From: Streptococcus cristatus
Lineage (GTDB): Bacteria > Bacillota > Bacilli > Lactobacillales > Streptococcaceae
Length of the DNA stretch: 64,000 nt
Reading direction: 5' to 3'
Assembly (NCBI RefSeq): GCF_001578775.1
Contig: NZ_KQ969062.1
Location: 1,525,594 to 1,589,593 of the forward strand
Part shown: positions 36,593-46,433 of the stretch, in pieces
Numbering within the stretch: the first letter of the stretch is position 1
How the letters are laid out: each line of letters begins with the position of its first letter
Position numbers and translations under genes: made by a program
The notes under the pieces: generated by a model
The model's input: the letters and a program-made list of their open reading frames with translations, nothing else
Told to the model about the DNA's origin: nothing
The model's database searches: none

Positions 36593-37246
36593 CTATGCTA
36601 ACCAATCGATAGGTTCCAAGCCCTTAGCCACCAAGAAATCATTGGTCCGCGAAAAGGGTTTGCTGCCAAAGAAACCACGATACGCAGACAGCGGACTTGG
36701 GTGAGCTGACTCGATAATCAAATGTTGGGAATTGCTTATCAAGGATTTTTTCTTGCGGGCGTAAGATCCCCAGAGTATAAAGACAACTGGATCCGACTTT
36801 GCATTGACGACCTTGATAATAGCATCTGTAAAAGGCTCCCAGATTAAGCCAGCATGGGCATTGGCCTGGCCAGCAGGCACTGTCAGACCAGCATTTAGTA
36901 AGAGAACTCCTTGCTCAGCCCAGGAAGTCAAATCATGCGACTCTTTCACGCCGATATCATCGGCCAATTCTTTGAGAATATTCTGCAAAGAAGGCGGGGC
37001 TGGAATGTCATCAGGCACCGAAAAACTCAAGCCTTGCGCCTGTCTCGGTCCGTGGTAGGGATCCTGCCCCAAAATAACCACCTTAACATCCGCTAAATCT
37101 GTCGTCTGAATCGCATTAAACACCTTTTCCCGCGGTGGGTAAATGGTTCCCGAAGCATACACTTCGTCTAAAAAACGATTGATTTTTGCAAAATAACCTT
37201 CTGGCAGCTGCTCCTTAATCAAAGCGTGCCAAGCTGAATGCTGCAT
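36593..37246 (-). CDS. ung: uracil-DNA glycosylase
   Basis: A 217-residue family 1 uracil-DNA glycosylase, which removes uracil from DNA. The catalytic [16 protein letters not shown] motif and the [14 protein letters not shown] motif (catalytic His) are intact. It opens the ung-mutX-pyrC run, eight bases before the mutX start. Confidence 0.97.
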   Translation of the reverse strand: MQHSAWHALIKEQLPEGYFAKINRFLDEVYASGTIYPPREKVFNAIQTTDLADVKVVILGQDPYHGPRQAQGLSFSVPDDIPAPPSLQNILKELADDIGVKESHDLTSWAEQGVLLLNAGLTVPAGQANAHAGLIWEPFTDAIIKVVNAKSDPVVFILWGSYARKKKSLISNSQHLIIESAHPSPLSAYRGFFGSKPFSRTNDFLVAKGLEPIDWLA

Positions 37247-37305
37247 ATCTGTCTCCTTTTTATTTTACATTCCATACCTATGGGCAACTAAGCTGACAAG
37301 TCTAG

Positions 37306-38832
37306 TTAGACCTTCTTTTTCCAAAATTTCATGCGAGTCAAGTCTAGCGGATATTGAGTCAACCCCACAGCTGACAGAATCAAAATCTGTGGCAAAAACT
37401 GAATCAGATAACGGGTCTTCCCTCCTTCGAAAATTTGCAAAAAGAGGAGGCCACCGAAAACTGCCAAACTTAAGAAATTCAAGGAATCATTTGGTCGGTA
37501 TTTCCAGAGGGCAAATACAAGACCCAAAGCCATAATAATCCAAACTGCCTGCTTGAGCAGCGAATAAAATCGAAAACTATCCTTATCAGAATTGAGGAAG
37601 AAATCACGGACAAACTGGGCGAATGCATTGTCTTTTGTGAACTCATAAAGCGGTGAAATATATGGCGTCTTTTCATTTTCAACACTGCGATAGAGCCAGC
37701 CCAAGTTTCCTTCAGCAACTGTCAAAGAGTGTTTATAATACAGGTGCTGTAGAAAGGTCAGCGGAGTGTATTCTTTCAAACGACGCTTGATTTCTTTGAT
37801 GACATTTTCCCTTGCAAACATGCCATTATTGTAGTCAGCCCGCTTGTCAGGTTCCACGTATTGCAAGAGCCCTTCCTTCATGTCTTCCTGATCATGACCG
37901 ATATTGGTTAGGCCCAGATTAATGAACAGCAGTGGCCCTTTGGCCAGTCCTTCACCTTGGATGATCGGCACTTCTGTCTGGTGAGCCAGACTATAATGAA
38001 GTGAAAGGTAGCCTGCTGAAAAGCTTAGGCCAAAGACCGCCGCAGTCAAGAAAAACTTTTTCCAGTTCTGTCTCAAAAACAAAACTCCAAAAACAGCAAT
38101 CAACAGAATCATCACTGTCGGACGGATCAAAAAGGCAAGACTGGTCAGAATCCCTAATATAAGGCTTCTAGCAATGATTTGGCGACTATTCGCCTTATTT
38201 TCCAACAGACTCAGAGCCAGAAAAATCTGTAGACTAATCAAAGGCAAGGGAGGAATGTCCGTGTACATGGACATGTAGTAAGGCGAAAATCCGACCAAGG
38301 CCACATAAAAGCTAAAAACCGCATCTGCTGTAGCCTGCGAAAAGTATCGCTGACAGCCTTTGTAGAGGATCCAAGTCGCAATATTGACGTAAAAAAGATT
38401 GAGTCCCTGCATAATCCAGAGCGCTGCTTCACCAAAAAGGTTAAAGAAAAAACGCTCATAGAGAAAGAGTGGCAGATTATTAGGATTGCGCGTCAGATAG
38501 CTGGAAATAGAGGACTCCTTCAGGTACTTGAAAGCCCCTGTGAAAACCACTGCCGCGTCCCGTCGAATCAAAAGCTCAGCCGATAAGAGCACGATAAGCT
38601 GAAAAAGGAGAGCTGCCAAAGCAATAGCCAGCTTGTGCCTCATGAGAAAATGATAAGACTTTTTAAGCTGAAACCGATAGCGATTCGCTAGGATTGCCAA
38701 GACTCCAAACAAAATCAGAGCCAAGCTACTCAACTGCGATACATGAAAAATAGCTGTAAACAGCCAATGAAGACTCAATACCAGCATGATTTTTTGCAGA
38801 ATCAAAAAAGTGATATGATAAATCTTAGACAT
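37306..38832 (-). CDS. polytopic membrane protein, glycosyltransferase-like (possible TIGR03766 family)
   Basis: A 508-residue protein with about 11-12 hydrophobic segments spread over its length, and a large loop near residues 290-385. The early RRDAAVVFTGAF and TRNPNNLPLFLYERF sequences resemble loop regions of dolichyl-phosphate-mannose-type (GT-C) glycosyltransferases, so transfer of a lipid-linked sugar is possible, but no catalytic Asp pair can be assigned. I recall a Lactobacillales integral membrane family like this. The start has no ribosome binding site; a -10 lies six bases upstream (leaderless candidate). ung follows after 59 bases. Confidence 0.7.
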   Translation of the reverse strand: MSKIYHITFLILQKIMLVLSLHWLFTAIFHVSQLSSLALILFGVLAILANRYRFQLKKSYHFLMRHKLAIALAALLFQLIVLLSAELLIRRDAAVVFTGAFKYLKESSISSYLTRNPNNLPLFLYERFFFNLFGEAALWIMQGLNLFYVNIATWILYKGCQRYFSQATADAVFSFYVALVGFSPYYMSMYTDIPPLPLISLQIFLALSLLENKANSRQIIARSLILGILTSLAFLIRPTVMILLIAVFGVLFLRQNWKKFFLTAAVFGLSFSAGYLSLHYSLAHQTEVPIIQGEGLAKGPLLFINLGLTNIGHDQEDMKEGLLQYVEPDKRADYNNGMFARENVIKEIKRRLKEYTPLTFLQHLYYKHSLTVAEGNLGWLYRSVENEKTPYISPLYEFTKDNAFAQFVRDFFLNSDKDSFRFYSLLKQAVWIIMALGLVFALWKYRPNDSLNFLSLAVFGGLLFLQIFEGGKTRYLIQFLPQILILSAVGLTQYPLDLTRMKFWKKKV

Positions 38833-38838
38833 GGCTTT

Positions 38839-38847
38839 ATTATAACA
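38839..38847 (-). promoter_or_regulatory. extended -10 promoter placed for a leaderless transcript
   Basis: Minus strand TGTTATAAT, ending exactly six bases before the ATG at 38832. A CCACTTTTT/AAAAAGTGG inverted repeat (38855-38880) lies just upstream and no -35 is clear. Confidence 0.6.
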
Positions 38848-38899
38848 AAATCAGCCACTTTTTGCTATTTTAAAAAGTGGGCAGAGGTCAAGTAAATCC

Positions 38900-38936
38900 T
38901 AAAAAGGAGACAGGAACATGCTAGTCCCGCCTCCTC
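38900..38936 (-). terminator. pyrE terminator
   Basis: Minus strand: AGGAGGCGGGAC, loop, GTTCCTGTCTCC followed by TTTTT, shortly after the pyrE stop. Confidence 0.65.
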
Positions 38937-38944
38937 GTACTTTC

Positions 38945-39574
38945 TTAATTTTGCCAGTTTTCTTGATCGTCTTTAAACTTCTTCAGCAAAGTCAATCCGT
39001 CTGCATTGATGTAGCCTTCTTGCTCAGCCAGGTGGATAAGCTCTGTGTAGTTAGACAAGGTCACCAACTTCACGCCTGCATCCGCAAAGTTCTTATCTGC
39101 CTTTGGCAATTCGTAGGTGAAGATAGCTGCGGCACCGATTACATCTGCTCCTTCACGCTTAGCTGCCGCGATAGCATCCAAGACAGAGCCACCAGTGGAA
39201 ATCAAATCTTCAATCACAACCATCTTTTGACCAGGAGCCACTCGGCCTTCAATCTGATTGCCCGCTCCGTGATCTTTGGGTTTGCTACGGATATAGGCAA
39301 AAGGCAGATTCATCTTGTCGGCAATGATAGCACCGTGAGGAATGCCCGCCGTTGCCGTGCCCGCAATCACTTCCACTTCAGGAAATTCTGCACGAATCTT
39401 TTCGACAAAGCCATTTTCGATCAAAGTCCGAGTCTCTGGGTAGGCCAAAGTCACTCGGTTATCTGTGTAAATCGGTGATTTAATCCCAGAAGCCCAAGTA
39501 AAAGGCTCCTCCGGTTTCAAGTAAACTGCTTTGATTTTCAACAAGTCGCGTGCAATATCGTTGGCTAAAGTCAT
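38945..39574 (-). CDS. pyrE: orotate phosphoribosyltransferase
   Basis: A 209-residue enzyme joining orotate with PRPP to give OMP. The PRPP-binding motif [17 protein letters not shown] and the flexible-loop [15 protein letters not shown] are visible. It lies 47 bases behind pyrF, so the two are co-transcribed under the PyrR leader upstream of pyrF. Confidence 0.96.
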   Translation of the reverse strand: MTLANDIARDLLKIKAVYLKPEEPFTWASGIKSPIYTDNRVTLAYPETRTLIENGFVEKIRAEFPEVEVIAGTATAGIPHGAIIADKMNLPFAYIRSKPKDHGAGNQIEGRVAPGQKMVVIEDLISTGGSVLDAIAAAKREGADVIGAAAIFTYELPKADKNFADAGVKLVTLSNYTELIHLAEQEGYINADGLTLLKKFKDDQENWQN

Positions 39575-39621
39575 TTTTTACTCCTTATAAATCTGTTATT
39601 CGTTCCATTTAAAATTCTTAT

Positions 39622-40314
39622 TTAGCTATTCCACTGTTTCTTAATTTCGTGATAAGCATCCCAAGGATTCTCAGCCTGAATGATCGGGCGACCAACCACA
39701 ATGTAATTACTGCCAATCTGATGGGCTTCCTGCGGTGTCATAACCCGCTTTTGGTCACCGATTTCAGCACCGGCCGGCCGGATACCCGGTGTCACGCAAA
39801 GAAAATCGTCCGCTGTAGCTGCCTTGATGAGCTCAACTTCCAAGGCTGAGCAAACAACCCCATCCAGCCCAGCTTCCTTGGCTTTGCGGGCATAATTAAC
39901 AACCGATTCCTGCACGGTTGTTTGGATATTTTGGCAGTCGCGCATATCTTCTTCACTGGTCGAAGTCAACTGGGTCACCGCTACTAGCTTCGCATTGTCA
40001 CCGAGAACTTTTTTGGCCTCCCGCATCATCTCAACGCCGCCAGCTGCGTGAACCGTCACCATATCAATGCCAAATGTTCCCAAAACAGACATAGCTGAAC
40101 GCACGGTATTAGGGATGTCGTGCAATTTCAAATCGAGGAAAATGCTATGTCCCAAGCCTTTCAGATAATGCACAATTTCTGGACCAATGGCATAAAAGAA
40201 TTCCATGCCGATCTTGACGTACAGCTTTTCATCTTCAGGAAAATGCTCCAGAAAGTTCTTGACATCATCAAAAGATGGAAAGTCTAGGGCGATAATAGGA
40301 CGTTCTTCACGCAT
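39622..40314 (-). CDS. pyrF: orotidine 5'-phosphate decarboxylase
   Basis: A 230-residue TIM-barrel enzyme making UMP from OMP, the last step of the pathway. The catalytic Asp-Lys array is visible in [13 protein letters not shown] and GIRPAG is the phosphate loop. First gene of the pyrFE operon, preceded by a PyrR-type attenuator and AAGGAG. Confidence 0.97.
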   Translation of the reverse strand: MREERPIIALDFPSFDDVKNFLEHFPEDEKLYVKIGMEFFYAIGPEIVHYLKGLGHSIFLDLKLHDIPNTVRSAMSVLGTFGIDMVTVHAAGGVEMMREAKKVLGDNAKLVAVTQLTSTSEEDMRDCQNIQTTVQESVVNYARKAKEAGLDGVVCSALEVELIKAATADDFLCVTPGIRPAGAEIGDQKRVMTPQEAHQIGSNYIVVGRPIIQAENPWDAYHEIKKQWNS

Positions 40315-40360
40315 GCAGTTCTTCTCCTTGCTTTTTACTTACTATAAAGATAATTACAAT

Positions 40361-40504
40361 CATAGAAAAAACCTTGCCCGAGAGCAAGGTTACACGAAAA
40401 TGTGGCAAAATCTGCCATTTTAAACGTATGCGCCTTAGAGCCTCTCTGGACTTCTTTAAAGGTTTTGTCTTAAACATTCTATAATTTACTGGGAAGTTTG
40501 TCAA
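40361..40504 (-). promoter_or_regulatory. pyrFE promoter and PyrR attenuator
   Basis: Minus strand: -35 TTGACA (40499-40504), 17-base spacer, -10 TAGAAT (40476-40481). The leader contains AGTCCAGAGAGGCTC (about 40438-40452), the PyrR binding loop, followed by a terminator hairpin AACCTTGC/GCAAGGTT with a T run (40364-40388). With UMP or UTP, PyrR is known to favour termination. Confidence 0.88.
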
Positions 40505-40517
40505 GAGAAAATCAAGC

Positions 40518-41468
<951 letters not shown>

Positions 41469-42275
41469 CTAAAGCACAATGGTCCCAGTCTCAAAAACTG
41501 GACCGTCTTCGCAAACCCGCTTATTGACCGCCTCATCCTGACCTGCTACATGAACGACGCAGGCATAGCAGGCACCCATACCACAAGCCATCCGAGACTC
41601 CATTGATAGATAGGCATGGGGATGATCGTGAAATTTCCGATCCACATACTGGAGCATACCGGGCGCCCCACAAGAATAGACCGCTGCAAACTCTTCTGTC
41701 AGCTCATCGACAATGGTTGATACATAGCCTTTTCGTCCGTAACTGCCATCATCTGTAGTGATAAACAACTGACTACACTCACGAAATTCTTCTTCCAAAA
41801 TAACCGCAGATTGATTGGCAAAACCTAATACTGCTGTAACGTGGGCACCCTTAGCATGCAGTTCTTTAGCCGTTTGCAAGAGAGGAGGCACACCGATACC
41901 ACCACCAATAATCAAGACCTTGTCACCCTTTTCTACCGGAGACAAATCAAAGCCATTTCCCTGAGGCCCCATGACATCAAGATAGCTACCGACAGGAAGC
42001 TGAGAGAATAGGGCCGTCCCGCCACCTTCGACCCGATAAATAATCCGGCAGATTTGCCGCTCCCGATCAATCTCCGATATGGAAATCGGACGCCGCAGGA
42101 CCTTGCTATCATCTGGCACTCGGATATGCAGGAATTGCCCAACCTGCATCTGACTCACCATCTGGCCTCTCAGGCGCATCGAAAAAATCTGAGGCGCAAT
42201 TTCTACTTGCTCCAGCAGCTCCATCTGCTCCAGCATAATCTTGCCAAATCTCTTTTTGCAACTGTCACTAACCAT
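41469..42275 (-). CDS. pyrK: dihydroorotate dehydrogenase B, electron-transfer subunit
   Basis: A 268-residue FAD and [2Fe-2S] protein that passes electrons from PyrD to NAD+. RRPISISEIDRE is the FAD site, LIIGGGIGVPPLL the NAD-binding loop, and the Cys cluster in ACGMGACYACVVHV plus a later Cys in NKRVCEDGPVF the iron-sulphur ligands. ATG at 42275 follows GTGAGG; a longer frame would run back into the attenuator. First gene of the pyrK-pyrD operon. Confidence 0.93.
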   Translation of the reverse strand: MVSDSCKKRFGKIMLEQMELLEQVEIAPQIFSMRLRGQMVSQMQVGQFLHIRVPDDSKVLRRPISISEIDRERQICRIIYRVEGGGTALFSQLPVGSYLDVMGPQGNGFDLSPVEKGDKVLIIGGGIGVPPLLQTAKELHAKGAHVTAVLGFANQSAVILEEEFRECSQLFITTDDGSYGRKGYVSTIVDELTEEFAAVYSCGAPGMLQYVDRKFHDHPHAYLSMESRMACGMGACYACVVHVAGQDEAVNKRVCEDGPVFETGTIVL

Positions 42276-42295
42276 GACAACCTCACTTTCTACAA

Positions 42296-42439
42296 GAAAA
42301 AACCTCGCCGCAGCAAGGTTTTGCAAAAAACGAGGCAGTCAAATTGCCCCTTATACCGTTTTTCCTACCTTGCAGCCTCACTGGACTTGATTAAAGGTTA
42401 AATTGTAAACATTATATCGTTAGAGATGAGGAATGTCAA
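42296..42439 (-). promoter_or_regulatory. pyrK-pyrD promoter and PyrR attenuator
   Basis: Minus strand: -35 TTGACA (42434-42439), 17-base spacer, -10 TATAAT (42411-42416). The leader holds AGTCCAGTGAGGCTGCAAGG (42369-42388), a PyrR binding loop, and ends in a terminator AAAACCTTGC/GCGAGGTTTT with a T run (42296-42323). Confidence 0.88.
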
Positions 42440-42488
42440 GACAGAAAAAACATTAGAACTTTCAAATGTTCTATCAGGAATCACAGTC

Positions 42489-43460
42489 TTACCAGCTCTT
42501 ATCAAATTCACTATTTGCATTTGCCAGATAAAAACTGCCATCTTCCTGCCGCTTGAAAATCAAGGTTACTGAATCATATTTTCGTTCTCTATTTCGAAAG
42601 TTTCTATAATTGGCCCGTAGTGATAAGGGGATATCGCTCATGCCACTTCCATAAATATTAAGTTCTGAAGGAAGTCCGAAACGCTCAACAACCTCTTGAT
42701 ATGTCATCCCGCCTTTTCCATATTGACTATCACCCACTGTCAATGTATCCATATCTTCTGGCTTCCACTTAAAGACAAATTCATCTTTTGTCGCTGAAGG
42801 ATAGTTACTGTCATCTAAATATACTGCACTTTTACTTATCAAATAATAGTTCTTGCCATTCGAATCAGGGTCATAAAAAACCAAATTGATTTCCTGAGGA
42901 TGTCCCGATGAGCCATATCTCGGAATATCTATAATTCTTGTCTTATAAGTTAGTGTCAATCCTTTTGTAGCAAAACTCACAGCTGAACCCTTACCATATT
43001 TCGTAATAACCTCTTCCAAAGTCGGATTATTTTCCCACTCACCAACTTTTGCTATTTTGAGTTCTACAAAATTATCCAATGTCCAATTAAAAGCAAACTT
43101 CTCTTCATCTTCCTCAACAATTTTCTTTTTCAGCTCCTTTTGTTCTTGGGTCAATTTTGATTCATCATCATCTTGCCGACTAGCTGAGCTGTCTCCACTA
43201 ACTGACGAGGATTTATCGTCATATTTGTACTTCAATTCAGTTTTATTAGGAACCTGTTGCGATAAATAATAGAAGCCAAAGAACAAAGCAAAAGAGATTG
43301 CCAAACAAAGAAGGGTAAAAGCCAAGCTAATTCTTTTTTTCTCCTCCTTCATCGTCATCATTCTGAGCTCTTCTCGTTTTAGCTTTTGTTGACAATAAAG
43401 GTCTCTTTTGATCTCTCTAAACGAATGAAGATCACGTTTTTTCTTGCTACTTCTCCTCAT
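42489..43460 (-). CDS. membrane-anchored protein with two WT-motif domains (paralogue 3 of 3)
   Basis: A 323-residue protein: basic cytoplasmic N-terminus, one membrane helix (about residues 48-70, LAFTLLCLAISFALFFGFYY), an acidic linker, and two extracellular domains of about 90 residues. Each starts with F-x-W (FNWTLDNF; FKWKPEDM), has a GMTYQEVVERFGLP-like loop and ends in a V-L-F strand. The domain pattern is like the SmpA/BLIP-type fold seen in other streptococcal secreted proteins, but this is my inference. Its two relatives lie upstream. Function unknown. GAGGAGG ribosome binding site. Confidence 0.75.
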   Translation of the reverse strand: MRRSSKKKRDLHSFREIKRDLYCQQKLKREELRMMTMKEEKKRISLAFTLLCLAISFALFFGFYYLSQQVPNKTELKYKYDDKSSSVSGDSSASRQDDDESKLTQEQKELKKKIVEEDEEKFAFNWTLDNFVELKIAKVGEWENNPTLEEVITKYGKGSAVSFATKGLTLTYKTRIIDIPRYGSSGHPQEINLVFYDPDSNGKNYYLISKSAVYLDDSNYPSATKDEFVFKWKPEDMDTLTVGDSQYGKGGMTYQEVVERFGLPSELNIYGSGMSDIPLSLRANYRNFRNRERKYDSVTLIFKRQEDGSFYLANANSEFDKSW

Positions 43461-43487
43461 TTTCCTCCTCTTTCTTATCGATTTAGT

Positions 43488-44333
43488 TTACTCACTTTCT
43501 TTAGACACCAAACGCCATCTACCATCTCCTTGCTTGTAGAATTCTAAATGAACTCTTTTCAATTGTTCTGGATTTTGCCAAGAATGCGGATTAACATAAT
43601 CAACCCGCATCTTCAGTTGATTGTCGTCTCCAGAAATCGTCTGATATAGAGGTAAGCCGACTTTTAAAACAATCTCATCATATGGTGTACCTTTAGCTGT
43701 TCCTTCTCTAGCACCAATAACAAGACTATCGATGTATGCTTGCGTCCATAAAAAGGGTCTTTTAGGATTGTTATCCACCTGAATTTTATCACTTGAAAGG
43801 CTAAAATGGTATTTTGAAATGAGCTTATAGACACCATCAAATTCAGCAAAGGTTAAAGATACATAGCCCATACTACCATTTTTCGATTCCCAGATAAGGC
43901 GAATATGTTTTTGAACTTTATGATTTGGCAAAAAATCAATCCAGGCCCCACCTTGAACTGGTTTCCCAAATTCCTTTAAAACATCTTCCAAGACGGCTCC
44001 GCCCTTGTGTTTGTTTATGGGAAGCGCGACTGCCTTTTCAACTGTCCAAAGAAAGGGACCGTTTTTTTCTGGAGAAACGATAAGACTTTTAGCGAATTGT
44101 TCTGCTTCAGCTTTCTCATCTTCCAAACTATTTGATGACGAACTAATCTGGCTGGACGGAGTTGGCACCTGCTTAGCTTTGCTTTTTTCTGACAGAGAAA
44201 GTGTTAAAAAAACTGTTCCAATAATAGAAAATACAACAATAGCTACTACCATGAATGGCAAAAACTTGGACTTATAGGTTTGCTTTTCTAACTCAAAAGC
44301 AATATCTTCAAACGAATCTTCTTGTCTCTTCAT
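43488..44333 (-). CDS. membrane-anchored protein with two WT-motif domains (paralogue 2 of 3)
   Basis: A 281-residue protein with one membrane helix (about residues 24-48, FLPFMVVAIVVFSIIGTVF), a Ser-rich linker and two domains beginning GPFLWTVEKAV and RPFLWTQAYID, each followed by a GxPYDEIVLKVGLP-type loop. The same architecture as its two neighbours, so the set arose by gene duplication. ATG at 44333 is preceded by AAGGAG; an adjacent GTG codon could add one residue. Function unknown; probably exposed on the cell surface. Confidence 0.75.
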   Translation of the reverse strand: MKRQEDSFEDIAFELEKQTYKSKFLPFMVVAIVVFSIIGTVFLTLSLSEKSKAKQVPTPSSQISSSSNSLEDEKAEAEQFAKSLIVSPEKNGPFLWTVEKAVALPINKHKGGAVLEDVLKEFGKPVQGGAWIDFLPNHKVQKHIRLIWESKNGSMGYVSLTFAEFDGVYKLISKYHFSLSSDKIQVDNNPKRPFLWTQAYIDSLVIGAREGTAKGTPYDEIVLKVGLPLYQTISGDDNQLKMRVDYVNPHSWQNPEQLKRVHLEFYKQGDGRWRLVSKESE

Positions 44334-44478
44334 CACTACTCCTTATCAGTCTAAAAATTCATCATATCACGAATAGATCGAGATTGCAAAATGTACTTCA
44401 GTCTGTTTATACAAAAGAAAGCACAAATTCCCCGTCTTTTCTGCTTGCTTTGTCTGCCTAAGGAGAACATCAACCTCC

Positions 44479-45294
44479 CTATCTTTCTCTTCTATCGATA
44501 TGACTAGTAACTGTCGTCAACCGAAAGACGCCATCTTCTTGACGATGAAAGATTAAATGAACCCATTCATTATCATAGACTTGATCTGATGTTAAGTATT
44601 TGAGTTCCAAGCCAATATGCTGACTATCTGCCACATCCAAGTGAGAAATAACAACTTCTGATTCTTTAGGTAGACCAAATAATTGGACGATTTCTTCATA
44701 GGACATACCAGGATGGTCTGTGCTCTCGTCACCAACTTGTAAAGCAGCAATATCAGCCTTGGTCCAGAGATGGAGACTATCTCCCTGAGGCAAACTTGGA
44801 TAAGCCTCATCAAGAATATTCGCTCTCTTACCAATGAGATGATAACCTGCTCCATCTTTTTCAAATGTCAACCTTAAATGACTATGACGGCCTTGAATAA
44901 TCTCACTTGTATAGTTTAATTCAATATTTCCATTGCTCTCAGTATAAAAAAAGCTTGAAGCCTTGCCATGCTTTTCAAGGATTTGATCCAGAGAAGCTCC
45001 GTTTTGACCAGCAGCGGTATCCTTAATTTGCAGATTGAGGATTTCATCAGTTGTCCATGTAAAACGATGGTTTCCTCTCTCTAAAACTTTCTCTTCTAGC
45101 TTAAGCTCCTCTGGTGACTTTTGACGAACAGTTGAAGACACACTGCTTCGCTCAAGTCCCTCATAAGCAGACTTAATCCCCCACATGATCATCACCTTCC
45201 CAAGTGGAATCATTAAGCAAATTGTCAAAAATACTATAAAAATAGGAATCGGTCCAACTACTGAACGCTTTTTATAGTCAGCATCTTTGGCCAT
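44479..45294 (-). CDS. membrane-anchored protein with two WT-motif domains (paralogue 1 of 3)
   Basis: A 271-residue protein with a membrane helix near residues 15-37 (IPIFIVFLTICLMIPLG) and two extracellular domains starting HRFTWTTDEI and LHLWTKADIAAL; the second has GMSYEEIVQLFGLP. Shares domain layout with the two genes that follow and, as a single domain, with the gene at 61885. Ribosome binding site GGAGGGCG. Upstream of it is the divergent cpsY gene. Function unknown. Confidence 0.75.
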   Translation of the reverse strand: MAKDADYKKRSVVGPIPIFIVFLTICLMIPLGKVMIMWGIKSAYEGLERSSVSSTVRQKSPEELKLEEKVLERGNHRFTWTTDEILNLQIKDTAAGQNGASLDQILEKHGKASSFFYTESNGNIELNYTSEIIQGRHSHLRLTFEKDGAGYHLIGKRANILDEAYPSLPQGDSLHLWTKADIAALQVGDESTDHPGMSYEEIVQLFGLPKESEVVISHLDVADSQHIGLELKYLTSDQVYDNEWVHLIFHRQEDGVFRLTTVTSHIDRRER

Positions 45295-45389
45295 ATCGCC
45301 CTCCTTATTTCCTTCATTTTAGCATAGGAAACTTTAGCAAGCAAACATTTGCTAAACTTCTGATTTATCAGGAAAAAATCCCCAGTTTG

Positions 45390-45398
45390 TGATAAAAT
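45390..45398 (+). promoter_or_regulatory. extended -10 promoter placed for a leaderless cpsY transcript
   Basis: TGATAAAAT ends exactly six bases before the ATG at 45405, and there is no ribosome binding site in that gap. Confidence 0.6.
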
Positions 45399-45404
45399 AG
45401 ACCT

Positions 45405-46313
45405 ATGAGAATTCAACAGTTACACTATATTATCAAAATCGTCGAAACCGGCAGCATGAACGAAGCTGCCAAGCAGCTCTTCATCACCCAGCCCAGCCTG
45501 TCCAACGCGGTGCGGGATCTGGAAAACGAGATGGGCATTGAAATTTTTATCCGCAATCCCAAGGGCATTACCCTGACCAAGGACGGCATGGAGTTTCTGT
45601 CCTATGCCCGTCAGGTGGTCGAGCAGACCCAGCTCTTGGAGGAACGCTATAAAAACCCGGTAGCCAACCGCGAGCTCTTCAGCGTCTCCTCCCAGCACTA
45701 TGCCTTTGTGGTCAATGCCTTTGTCTCCCTGCTCAAGAAAAGCGACATGGAAAAATACGAGCTCTTTCTGCGGGAGACCCGGACCTGGGAAATCATCGAT
45801 GATGTCAAAAACTTCCGCAGCGAGATTGGCGTCCTCTTTCTCAACAGCTACAACCGCGATGTCCTGTCCAAGATGCTGGACGACAATCACCTGATTGCCA
45901 CCCATCTTTTCACAGCCCAGCCCCATATCTTTGTCAGCAAGTCCAATCCGCTGGCCAAGAAAAAACTGGTCCAGCTGGCGGATTTGGAGAATTTCCCCTA
46001 TCTCAGCTATGACCAAGGGACTCACAACTCCTTCTACTTTTCTGAGGAAATTCTCTCTCAGGAGCACCATAAGAAATCCATCGTAGTCAGCGACCGGGCA
46101 ACGCTCTTTAATCTCTTGATCGGTCTGGACGGCTACACCATTGCCACCGGCATCCTCAACAGCAACCTCAATGGCGACAACATCGTCTCCATCCCTCTGG
46201 ACATCGACGACCCGATCGAGCTGGTCTATATCCAGCACGAAAAAGCCAGCCTGTCCAAAATGGGAGAAAAATTTATCGAGTACCTGATTGAGGAAGTGCA
46301 GTTTGATAAGTAA
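45405..46313 (+). CDS. cpsY: LysR-type regulator, CpsY-like
   Basis: A 302-residue LysR regulator: winged helix-turn-helix at residues 1-60 (MNEAAKQLFITQPSLSNAV) and a periplasmic-binding-like effector domain. Sequence and length agree with streptococcal CpsY/MetR-like regulators, which in S. iniae and S. agalactiae control methionine supply and cell-wall stability; I rely on memory for that match. The coding sequence has noticeably more C- and G-ended codons than its AT-rich neighbours, so it differs in origin or expression level from the flanking genes. Confidence 0.8.
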   Translation: MRIQQLHYIIKIVETGSMNEAAKQLFITQPSLSNAVRDLENEMGIEIFIRNPKGITLTKDGMEFLSYARQVVEQTQLLEERYKNPVANRELFSVSSQHYAFVVNAFVSLLKKSDMEKYELFLRETRTWEIIDDVKNFRSEIGVLFLNSYNRDVLSKMLDDNHLIATHLFTAQPHIFVSKSNPLAKKKLVQLADLENFPYLSYDQGTHNSFYFSEEILSQEHHKKSIVVSDRATLFNLLIGLDGYTIATGILNSNLNGDNIVSIPLDIDDPIELVYIQHEKASLSKMGEKFIEYLIEEVQFDK

Positions 46314-46318
46314 AGCAA

Positions 46319-46365
46319 AACACCTAGAAGCAGGCAGCTTACTGCAGGATCTAGGTGTTTTTTTC
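46319..46365. terminator. terminator after cpsY
   Basis: AACACCTAGA, a 21-base loop with its own GCAG/CTGC pairing, TCTAGGTGTT, then a T run; ends cpsY before the convergent csm6. Confidence 0.8.
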
Positions 46366-46433
46366 TATTTTTGAAACTTGGCTTTCCTGTCAGGTCTATC
46401 AGGTAGGGGAAAGGGTTAGGGAAGGTTGCGAGT

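Noticed and set aside
45420..46238. 272-codon ORF on the minus strand
   Set aside because: It is the antisense shadow of cpsY, kept open by that gene's G/C-ended codons; the plus frame has clear LysR homology.
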